From Paenibacillus paridis (lineage in GTDB: Bacteria; Bacillota; Bacilli; Paenibacillales; Paenibacillaceae), in assembly GCF_006345825.1 (NCBI RefSeq), contig NZ_VCIX01000051.1, positions 1-64,000 of the forward strand: a DNA stretch of 64,000 nt, in the 5' to 3' direction. Below, one piece after another: positions 51,363 through 61,100 of the stretch; the stretch's first letter is position 1; each line of letters opens with the position of its first letter. The position numbers and the translations under genes are program-made. Under the pieces are notes generated by a model. It was not told the DNA's origin and did no database searches. It worked only from the letters and a program-made list of their open reading frames with translations.

Positions 51363-52523
51363 TTATTTAATCATCTGAAATACTTGCTCAACATCTTTGT
51401 CTCCACGGCCGGAAAGGTTAATAATCAGAATTTGATCCTGATTCATTGTCGGTGCTAGCTTCTTGGCATAAGCCACCGCATGCGCGCTCTCTAGGGCTGG
51501 GATAATCCCTTCCGTACGGGAAAGCTCTTGGAACGCTGCCAGCACTTCCTCATTGGTAACCGTCGCATATTCAGCGCGTCCCGTCACCTTCAAGTGGCTA
51601 TGCTCCGGGCCGATGCCCGGATAATCGAGGCCCGCGGCGATCGAATACGTCTTCCGTGGCTCACCTTCCTCGTCGAGCAGTACCAAACATTTGAAGCCGT
51701 GAATAATGCCTGGAACGCCTTCCGTTAAGGTCGGGGCTTGATCGGGTTCAACACCGATTAGACGAACGCTTGGCTCGTCGATGTAATGAGCGAATGCGCC
51801 AATCGCGTTGCTACCGCCGCCCGCACAGGCAATCACGGCGTCAGGCAAACGACCTTCCTTCTCCAAAATCTGCTGCTTCGATTCTTCGCTGATGACAGCT
51901 TGAAAATGCTTAACCATCGTTGGAAACGGGTGTGGACCAACCGCCGAACCGAGCAAATAAAACGTATTTTTATAATTGCGAACCAGATCGCCGAGCGCTT
52001 CGTCCACCGCATCCTTCAGTCGACCCTGCCCCTTATCCACCGGTACGACAGTAGCACCGAGCAGCTCAATCCGGAACACGTTGAGTGCCTGACGACGCAT
52101 ATCTTCGGCTCCCATATAGATGACGCATTCCATATTAAACATGGCACAAGCCGTCGCAGTCGCTACTCCGTGCTGACCGGCACCCGTCTCGGCGATAATT
52201 CGTTTAGCTCCCATCCGCTTGGCGAGCAGAATCTGACCAATGGCGTTGTTGATCTTGTGCGCCCCTGTATGGTTCAGGTCTTCCCGCTTCAAGTAAATCT
52301 TGGGTCCTCCCCATGCATTAGTCAGCCGCTCCGCAAACGTCAGCGGGCTCTTGCGGCCAACATATTCACGCAGGTAGTAGCTCAGCTCTTCCTGGAATTC
52401 CGGATCGTCTTTGAATTTGTAAAATTGCTCGCTCAAATAATTTAGCACTTCCTGCAATTCCGGCGGTACGAAGCTGCCTCCAAACTCCCCGAAGTACCCC
52501 TCTTGCTGCAACTGTTGGTCCAT
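51363..52523 (-). CDS. trpB: Tryptophan synthase beta chain
   Basis: 386 residues. PLP-binding lysine lies in [13 protein letters not shown]; the phosphate-binding loop is [23 protein letters not shown] and GRGDKD are the family's other signatures. It condenses indole with serine to tryptophan. ATG 52523 has GGAGG at 9 bases; the longer frame from 52568 is unlikely. No trpA or other trp genes are adjacent, so it may be a second copy or a stand-alone indole-salvage enzyme. Confidence 0.93.
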   Translation of the reverse strand: MDQQLQQEGYFGEFGGSFVPPELQEVLNYLSEQFYKFKDDPEFQEELSYYLREYVGRKSPLTFAERLTNAWGGPKIYLKREDLNHTGAHKINNAIGQILLAKRMGAKRIIAETGAGQHGVATATACAMFNMECVIYMGAEDMRRQALNVFRIELLGATVVPVDKGQGRLKDAVDEALGDLVRNYKNTFYLLGSAVGPHPFPTMVKHFQAVISEESKQQILEKEGRLPDAVIACAGGGSNAIGAFAHYIDEPSVRLIGVEPDQAPTLTEGVPGIIHGFKCLVLLDEEGEPRKTYSIAAGLDYPGIGPEHSHLKVTGRAEYATVTNEEVLAAFQELSRTEGIIPALESAHAVAYAKKLAPTMNQDQILIINLSGRGDKDVEQVFQMIK

Positions 52524-52638
52524 AAAGTAAGCGCCTCCATAATATAAAGTGAAATGGTAATCTCTCACAACTATATTACCATAAATTACAGTTTTATTTT
52601 ATACTATGAATTCCCTAGTAGAGCTTTTGCCGTTGCCT

Positions 52639-52794
52639 TCAAAATGTATTTCTCACTCTCTTCGAATTCCTAAAATATAAAATCCATATTACCCCCAAGA
52701 CAATGACTATTAATAGGTCCAATAGTTCAGTGAAGTCTTTATTTGAAATGAAATAGTCAACGAGCCCAATAAATATGCCTAGGATTCCCCTCAA
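52639..52794 (-). CDS. Possible 51-aa membrane protein
   Basis: A TTG start at 52794 (GGAGTA 5 bases upstream) gives a peptide with two hydrophobic stretches (RGILGIFIGLVDYFI; LLDLLIVIVLGVIWILYF) and a basic end (RNSKRVRNTF). The composition is that of a real membrane peptide, but there is no homology evidence and it could be a gene remnant. Confidence 0.35.
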   Translation of the reverse strand: MRGILGIFIGLVDYFISNKDFTELLDLLIVIVLGVIWILYFRNSKRVRNTF

Positions 52795-52815
52795 AGCTAC
52801 TCCATTGTCTATCCA

Positions 52816-53670
52816 TTAATAGTTTCGTTTCAGCAGCGGCGCAAAAAAAGCACTCGTGAGCGCAATCGCACGCTCCAAATCATCCGTCGTCCCTGAAAAA
52901 GGATGCTTTGTCCCGAACGTATGCGTCGCTTCCTCCAATAACGCGAAGCGATGGTGAGGCGCCGCCGCCTGCAGCAAATGAAAGCCTGCAAGCAGCCGTT
53001 CCGAATCTTGCCCTCCCTGAATGAACAGGATCGGCGTCTGCAGCTCCGAGGCTTTAAACACAATATTGAAACGCTGCCGATTCATGTCGATATCCTCAAA
53101 AACGACCGCCTCAATCGGCATTTCCTGCTTTGTTCTCGCGTTCGTGACATAACCGATACCATCCTGCAGCACCTGCTCGCGAAACGCTGCGCCGAACAAA
53201 TTCACATTCGAGATCCCGTTCCATGAAGCAACACCGCGAATTTCGGGATGCTCTGCTGCGAACAGCACGCTGTTCCCGCCTCCGCGGCTGTGACCCACCA
53301 GAAAGATCTGACTGTTATCAAGGCGATCCGCCAGCGGCAGGCTTCCTTCAAGCACCGCTTGAAGCACTGCAGTTAAGTCCTCTTGCTCCTGCGAGTAGGT
53401 ATTGCGTCCGAACTTATCCAGCTCATCGAAATCCTGCTCCCTCACGCCGTTATGCGAGAAGTTAAACGTAACCACCGCAAAATCCTGCCTAGCTAGCCGT
53501 TCGGCCGCATACGGGAAGAACCCCCAGTCCTTGAACCCTTTAAATCCATGCGCAAGAAGGAGGACAGGCCTGCGCCCTCCCTCCTCCTTCACACGTACAT
53601 CGCCTCTAACATAAATGCCCGGGTTCAGCTCCAACGTAAACGTCTGATGCACAATGCTCGTTTGACTCAT
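52816..53670 (-). CDS. Alpha/beta hydrolase
   Basis: About 284 residues. Oxyanion region VLLLAHGFKGFKDWGFFPY; nucleophile elbow FLVGHSRGGGNS (G-x-S-x-G, Ser); Asp in FIQGGQDSERL; His in EEATHTFG. No signal peptide. ATG 53670 is preferred (GGGGAAGGTG upstream). The substrate is unknown; the size and motif resemble BAAT/dienelactone-type hydrolases. Confidence 0.9.
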   Translation of the reverse strand: MSQTSIVHQTFTLELNPGIYVRGDVRVKEEGGRRPVLLLAHGFKGFKDWGFFPYAAERLARQDFAVVTFNFSHNGVREQDFDELDKFGRNTYSQEQEDLTAVLQAVLEGSLPLADRLDNSQIFLVGHSRGGGNSVLFAAEHPEIRGVASWNGISNVNLFGAAFREQVLQDGIGYVTNARTKQEMPIEAVVFEDIDMNRQRFNIVFKASELQTPILFIQGGQDSERLLAGFHLLQAAAPHHRFALLEEATHTFGTKHPFSGTTDDLERAIALTSAFFAPLLKRNY

Positions 53671-53711
53671 TAGCAGCACCTTCCCCATATCAATTTATTA
53701 AATAAAGCTCT

Positions 53712-54953
53712 TCACACCCACGCATCGTTTGAATATCCGCGAGCCTCCCAGTAGCCCACATGCTCGCCTTTGATCAGCTCGATACGGTTTAGCCATTTTA
53801 CCGATTTATAGGCATACATTTTCGGCACAATGAGACGAACGGGGCCGCCCAAATCGCTTGGAATAGGCTTGCCATCATGCATGACCGCTACGATGACGTC
53901 GTCCATGTCGGCTTGCTCCAGCGTCAGCGTATCGGTGTACACGCCATCTCCGGAATAAAACTTCACCGTTTCCGCGCCCGACTTCACGCCAGCCATTTGG
54001 AGCAGCTCCTTGAGCGGAATGCCTTCCCACGTATTTTTGTACACGGACCAGCCTGTCACGCAGTGAAAATCACTGACCTGTACCGATCGCTTCAGCGCCA
54101 CAAACTTTTCCCAGTTCCATTGAAACGACTGATTGACGAGCCCGTCTATGGTAAACGACCAATCCGCATTCGTAAAAGAAGGAATCGGCGTCACCGTGTA
54201 CACTCGGAACTGCCCAATCGCGCCGCCTCCAAGCGGCGGAGCCGAGGCCGGCAACGGCTCCGGTGCAGGAATCAGCATATTCGCATCATTTTCGATGAGC
54301 TTATCGATCGTTTGGCTTCCGCCCACACTGCCAAGCGAGGTGCCGAGCCATTTTAGAAAAGAGGGGCCGACCGTAAAGGCCAGGCCGATGCCGATTGCGC
54401 CGCGAATAAATGCCTTCCGCGTATAGACGGCCTGAGGCGACCCTGCGGGATGCAGGACATCGGCTTCTTTTTGCTCATTTTTGATTGTACGGCGATTCGG
54501 CTCCTTCAGCCACTTCACCCGGGTGATGGAATGGTAGATGATATACGGAAGTCCAATCCACGTGAGAAGGTCATGCACGACTAACGCCGTATTGGAGACG
54601 CTTGGGCCGACAGCTTTGAACTGCCACAGCAGCACGCCCGAACCGAACCAGCCGAGAAGCAGCCCCAGCACCACCAGCACATTAAACCGCTGCCACGGCT
54701 TTTGCTTCAGCTGCTTCCAATGCTTGCCCGCAAGCAGCAAATAATAGATAACAGGCAAAATCGACGCAATGCCGACCACGATATGCGCCCATTTGATCCA
54801 TACCCGGCCCTCGCCGAGAATGCCGCGCCAGAATCCCCCGACCAGAATGAGTCCGGTTATCGCCAAAATCACAACTATCCAGCCATTCCACGCATGAAGC
54901 GAAACGAGCTTCTTCCCATAACCCTTGCGCAGCCTATCGATTAAACCGCTCAT
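53712..54953 (-). CDS. Membrane cytochrome b-like / molybdopterin (sulfite oxidase-fold) oxidoreductase
   Basis: About 413 residues. The first half has four transmembrane helices with histidines (SLHAWNGW, KWAHIVVG, VVHDLLTW, YHSITRV) that could bind haem. From about 270, the sulfite-oxidase fold runs: WSFTIDGLVNQSFQWNWEKF, DFHCVTGWSVYKNTWEG (Mo-ligand Cys) and VRLIVPKMYAYKSVKWL. It resembles MsrP/YedY-type enzymes fused to a cytochrome b-like membrane part. A sulfur- or nitrogen-oxide substrate is possible. ATG 54953 has GGAGG at 8 bases. Confidence 0.88.
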   Translation of the reverse strand: MSGLIDRLRKGYGKKLVSLHAWNGWIVVILAITGLILVGGFWRGILGEGRVWIKWAHIVVGIASILPVIYYLLLAGKHWKQLKQKPWQRFNVLVVLGLLLGWFGSGVLLWQFKAVGPSVSNTALVVHDLLTWIGLPYIIYHSITRVKWLKEPNRRTIKNEQKEADVLHPAGSPQAVYTRKAFIRGAIGIGLAFTVGPSFLKWLGTSLGSVGGSQTIDKLIENDANMLIPAPEPLPASAPPLGGGAIGQFRVYTVTPIPSFTNADWSFTIDGLVNQSFQWNWEKFVALKRSVQVSDFHCVTGWSVYKNTWEGIPLKELLQMAGVKSGAETVKFYSGDGVYTDTLTLEQADMDDVIVAVMHDGKPIPSDLGGPVRLIVPKMYAYKSVKWLNRIELIKGEHVGYWEARGYSNDAWV

Positions 54954-55106
54954 TCGCACAGCCTCCTCGTTCTATTTTTGAACATGCACCATTCATAATC
55001 GTTTTTCTTCTATTATAACGCCGTTTGGACACGGATACGACTCCACCCGCTAGCTGCTTATGTTCAACATGATGCTGCTCATCTACTACCACGACAAAAA
55101 CAAAAA

Positions 55107-55139
55107 AACAGATCACCCTCTAACGAGGAATAATCTGTT
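55107..55139 (-). terminator. Terminator of SLH galactanase gene
   Basis: aacagat (55107-55113) pairs with atctgtt (55133-55139); a T-run follows on the minus strand, 14 bases after the stop. Confidence 0.8.
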
Positions 55140-55152
55140 TTCTGGTGAGCTA

Positions 55153-58100
55153 TTAAAGCTTCAACAATTTGTAGATCACGGCTGCGGCTTGCGCGCGCGT
55201 CGTTTGCTGCTTCGGCTGGTAGCTGCCATCGGTAAATCCATTGATGAAGCCTGCCTCCTGCATCGCTTTTACGGCGTCAACCGCATAAGCTGAGATCGCA
55301 GCTTCATCCTTAAAGGTTTGTTCTGTGCTTGTGCCATTGCCTGCAACGCCTGCAAGAGCAGCTGCGCGAGACAGCATCACTACCATATCTTCTCTTGTGA
55401 TGGACTCGCTTCCTTTAAAGGAGCCGTCGGCTTTGCCTTTTACAATGCCAAGCTTCTCAGCAGAAGCAACAGCTGCATAGTACCAAGCGCCTTCTGTCAC
55501 ATCATTGAAGCTGCTGCTTGCTTGGTCGTCAATGAGGCCAAGCGCGCCTAACAGCTGCTGTACAAATTCTGCTCTCGTTACGGCTCTGGTTGGTTCAAAC
55601 ACGCCATTGCCCGTTCCGCGAACGATTTCTCTCGCAGCCAAAGCCTCGATCATCGTTTGTGCCCATGGCGCTTTCGATAGATCAGCAAAGGCTACACCCG
55701 CATGCGCTGCCGCATAACGGCTGAAATGCTGCGGTTTAAAGCTGATCATGCCTGTCGCTTCGTTGTATTTCGCATTGCGTACAACCTCAAGCTTGCCATC
55801 GGCGCCAAGGTAATAGATGACGATTTGATGAGCTTTCTCGCCTGCTTGGAGCGTGTACTTCATTTCTACAGTAACCGGCTCGCTTGCGTTAAACTCGCTC
55901 ACCGCTTTGCCGTCTACACTTAACGTAAAGTCATAGACTGGGTGTCCATTCACTTGAGCTCTTACGTCTTCAGGAAGGTCAGCATGATTTACTTTTGTGA
56001 TCACAACCTCAACCTGCTGAGCGCCTGCAGTCAAAATGCCAGCCGCTGCGTCAGTGCCGAAGTAAACAATCACATCAGCCGAGCTCACTGCAATTTGTTT
56101 CACGGTTTGATTGGCATTCAGCAATGTTTGAACAGGAATCGTTACCTTAGTACCGCCAAAAGCACCGTTATTGCTTGCTTCCACTTTAATATTAAGCGTA
56201 GTCGCTGTGCTCGCTTCAAGTGCCTTCTTCAAATCTGCTTCTGTGATGTTGGCATTTAGTCTGCCATTTGCATCTACGGATGTCTTCACCGCAATACTGC
56301 CGCCGGCTGCTTGCACGGAATCATTGTTCGTGCTGGTGCCGCCGTTATTGCCAGGATTGACTGGTGTAGTCGGGTCCGTTGGATCAACCGGATCTACAGC
56401 TTTTGTCTTCGCCAATACGGCAGTGGACAGCTCAGATTCAGCGGTTTCATAAACAGCGGATACTTTGTAATAGTAATCTGTATTAGCGCTCAGTCCTGTG
56501 TCTGTAAACGACGCATTCAAAATGCTAGCGGTGTTTACTTTGCTATACGTGCCATCCACGGCATCCGCACGATAAACGTTGTAGCTTAACGCATGTGCAA
56601 TTGACTGCCACGTAAGCTTAACCGAGGATACCGATGCTTCTGCTGCTTGCAGATCTGATGGTACGCTGATTGGAAGCTCCGGATCAGTTGGATCAACTGG
56701 ATCTACAGCTTTTGTCTTCACCAATACGGCTGCGGACAGCTCGGATTCGGCAGACTCGTAAACAGCCGACACTTTGTAATAGTAATCCGTATTAGCATTC
56801 AGTTCTGTGTCAGTAAATGACGCGCTCAATATGCTCGCTGTGTTCACCTTCACGTATGTGCCGTCCACGGCATCCGCACGATAAACGTTATAGCTTAGCG
56901 CATGTGCAATCGACTGCCACGTAAGCTTAACGGAAGATACCGATGCTTCTGCTGCTTGCAGCTCCGACGGTACGCTGATCGGAAGCTCCGGATCGATTGG
57001 ATCAACCGGATCTACGGCTTTCGTCTTCACTTCCAGTGCGGAAGAGAGATCCGATTCGCCCGAGCTGTTCACAGCTGACACTTTGTAGAAATACGTGGTG
57101 TCTGCATTTAGTCCTGCGTCTGTGTAGGAAGTGCCTACGATACCTTCCATATTCACTTTTACGTATACGCCATCCGCTTCATTCGAGCGGTACACGTTAT
57201 AGGTAACGGTGTTTTCCGATGGCTGCCAAGACAGCTTCACGGAGCTTACAGTTACTTCATCTGCTTGCAGGTCACCCGGAACGCCTGTAGGAAGCTCCAT
57301 CGTTTTGGCTTCAACCGCCGCAGACATAGCCGATTCTTTGTTATCGTACTTCGCTGTTACCTTATAGAAATAAGTCGTATAAGCAGCCAAGTTTGTATCG
57401 GTATAACCATTGGTCAAAACATCCGAGCTATTCACTTTCACATAGCTGCCGTCCACCGCATCAGAGCGGTAAACATTGTAGCCAAACGCTTGTGGAATCG
57501 CCTTCCATGAAAGGGTTACCGCACTGTCTGTCGCTTCCGTTACTGTAAGCTGAACAGGTGCGCTAATCTCATGTCCGTACACCTTCACTTCGCTAAGCTG
57601 AGGCGTATACCAGTTGCTTGGGTTGTTAACAAGCACGGCATCTACGAGCTGCACTCTCACATATCTCGCTGTGCCAGTAAGGCTATCCGAAGTAAAGCCG
57701 TATCTGGTATTGCCAAGCTGATCCTGCGCAAGCGTAAAGTTCACGCCATCCAGGCTCGTTTCTACCTTGTACTTGTGGTAAGCTTCAGAGCCATTGTACA
57801 GGAACCAAGAAATTTGGATGCTGCTCAGGCTATAAGCCTGGCCTAGATCGACTTGCCACCATTTCGGCCAAGAGTTATTTTCGCCAACCCAGCTTGTTGT
57901 GTAATCGCCGTCATTCGCGCTTTGCGGACGGTTCACGCCGCTCCAGTCGCTAGCCGTTGCCGGTTTGCCGGCAGACAATAGCTGGCCATCCGTGATCCCC
58001 GATACGATACCCGTAGTTGGATCAACAGTAATGAAGTCGGAATAATCATAGGTTGCCGTCAAACCATTGAAGCTGATTGGCATCCATACACGCTTCGATG

Positions 58101-61100
58101 TTTTCAGATCGGCAGGCTTCCATTGATTCGACATCATGATGTACGAAGTGGTATCCGTTCCTTGAATCGTAAGTACGCCACCCGATTGGCCTCCGAACGT
58201 GGAAGCATTTCCAATTTTTTGCGGCTCGCTCCAAGGCCCAGCAATCGAAGTTGCCGTAGAATACGTGCCTTGCGTCGGCTTCCAGCCTGCTGCTCCGGAG
58301 GAGAACAGGAAGTATACGCCGTCATGCTTCACCATCGCGGGTGCTTCGCGATGCTTGCCTGTATAAATGGTAATGGCACTCGCCGTTTCATCGACCGTCA
58401 AATAGTCGCTGCTTAGCTTATACATTTTCAAATCCGAGTTTGTATTTGTTGAAGAGATCAAGTAAGCAGACCCGTCTTCATCAACAAAAGTAGTAAGGTC
58501 GCGCGAATCATTGCCAAGCGGGCGGAAGCTGCCTTGGAACTCGAAAGGCCCAACTGGCGAATCCGATACTGCTGCCGCAACTCTTGCCAAGTTGTAATCT
58601 ACCGCATTCTCATAGTGGAACCACGCCACGTACTTGCCAGTTTCCTTGTTGTAAATAACGCTAAGCGCCTCAAGCTTGCTTGATGCCAGCTCTTCATGCG
58701 ACTCGTCATTCAAGAGAACCTCTTCTTGAAGCGTCCAGTTCTTGAAGTCATTCGACTTGTAGACGATCATATCCGTGAATCGGAAGCCGTCCCCTACAGT
58801 CGTGTAGTAATACCAGATGTCCCCTACCTTCAGGTAGCTTCCGATCGGCATAATATTGCCGTCCGTATCGTACCAAAGGTTGTTGCGGTTATCGAAGGTA
58901 ATGGATGCTGCCGGTACCGTATAGGTTTTGGCGCTTACTGCCGCCGAAAGTCCGGACTCACCGCCCGCATGGACCGCTTTTACTTTGTAGTAATACGTCT
59001 TGCCGGAAGCAAGCCCAATATCCTCATAGGAAGCCGCTCTTCCGTAATAAATTTGTGTGTAATCGCCGTTCAGGCTGTCCGAACGGTACAGCGTGTAGTA
59101 GCTAGCATTCTCTACGCTGCTCCAGTTGACATTAATGCTTGTCATGTCCTCTGCCGTTTTCACTGCTGTAGCTGTTAGGCCTTTCGGCGTATCCAGCTCT
59201 GTATTCGAGCTATAAATCTTCACTTCATGCAGTCCGCGATACCAGGTTACGGTATTGCCTGCATTGTTCGTATGACCCTTTTGGCCGGTAATCGTCAATT
59301 TCACATAACGATAGTTGCCCGTCAGCTTGTGGCTGTTAAAGGAAGGAGTCGTATTGCCCGTTTGGTCGATCAGCATCGTGTAGTTTACATCGCTGCTCGT
59401 CTTCTTGCCTTCGATTTTGTATTGATAATAAACCTCCGAGCCATTCCACTCTCTCCAGCTCAGATCAATCCGGCTTAGATCATACTCCTTGCCAAGATCA
59501 ACCTCCCAAGTATTGCCGAAGGTCGTCACTCCCGCGTCAAAATAAGATTCATAATTGCCGTCATTCGCAGCCGACGCGCCATAGCCCGATGCCGAAGAGC
59601 TCGCCACTGCCGGCTTGCCTTGCGATACAAGCAAATCCTTCGGTGTTTCGAAATGGCCCGTAGCCGCATTTAAATCCCAATTGCCCGAATACGTCAGCTC
59701 TGCCAGACCATTATCGAGCTGAAGCGGAAGCCAGATGTACTGGGATTCCATAAGCGCAGTCGGTGTCCAGCGATCGCCAACATAAACATAAGAGATGGTC
59801 TCCGATCCATAGACGCTTACGATAAAGGAAGATTGCGTGTAATACGTCGCCGGATCTCCAAATTTCTTAAGCGCTGACCAGCCGTTTTTGTCTGCCAGAT
59901 TCGTCGTTGTTGCATACATCCCCTGATTCGGGTACCAACCGGACAAGCCGGAAGTAAACATGTAGTAGATGCCGTCCTTCTTCACAATCGCTGGCGATTC
60001 ACGCTTGCCGCCTGGGAATGCCGTGTACAAAAACTCATCTACATACAGATAATCATCCGTAAGGCGGAAAACATTCATATCCGCATTATTATTGGAAGAA
60101 GAGAATAAGTAAGCTTGCCCATCATCATCCTGGAAAACGGTAAAGTCTCTGGACTGCATGCCGCCTGGTTGAAAACGATTCACATAGGTATAATCGCCAT
60201 CGACCGTATCCGACACGGCTACTACTACATTCGCTTGATTGTAGTTGCCGGACTCTTCCCAGTGTCCCCACAGGACGTATTTTCCTGTTTTTTCATTGTA
60301 AAGAATTTTCGGACGCTCAATCTTCGCGGAAGCCAGCTCCGGATGATCCAGCGGGGTCAGTACCGTATTGCGGTATTCCCACTTCTTCAGATCCTTGGAA
60401 GCATAGATGGATACACCCTTCAGCACCGCTGAATTATGTCCTTTATCTTCCCCGAACCAGTAGTACGTGTCTTCTACTTTAATGATATGGCCGCCATGCG
60501 CTTGAATCATGCCGCCTTCGTCGTCATACCAGAACTCGCCATTGCGAATGGTGTCGCTGTAGGCGCTGTCGCCAATGACCGTCACTGCCGCTTGCACGCG
60601 AGTGCTTGCGCCTTTTACCGTACCCGCCGCTGTAAACGAGCCTACAGCCGCATATTTAGAAGCATCAATGACATCCCAATCCACTTCTGCCGTAGCATAC
60701 AGATTGTTCGTGTAGTCAATTTTCACTTGCTCCGGCAACCTTGGCGCGAAGCCTGCCTTTGTGGAAACCTTCAACACATCAAGTGTCCTTGGCGTGGACA
60801 GTCGATTCACAGACTGAATCCATTCCGCCTCGGTAATCGGCTTGAAATTACCGGAAATCGCTCCAGTTGGAAGAGTGAAGCTGCCCGTATCCTTGGTCCA
60901 ACCGCTCGTTCCGTTCGCACTGGAATAAAGCGACCAAGCACCATTGGCATATTCATATTTGAACCATTTGTCTTCGGAGAGCAGCTTGAACGTATTTTGC
61001 GCTGCGATATCCGAAATTCCTGCATTGCTAGTCAGCTCGGTCCATGTTCTGCCGTTGCGGCTAACCGCATAATACAGCGTATCACCGGATACCGCTTTCT

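Noticed and set aside
52524..52815. T-box or trp leader upstream of trpB
   Set aside because: No conserved T-box sequence (AGGGTGGNACCGCG-like) or Trp-codon leader was found.
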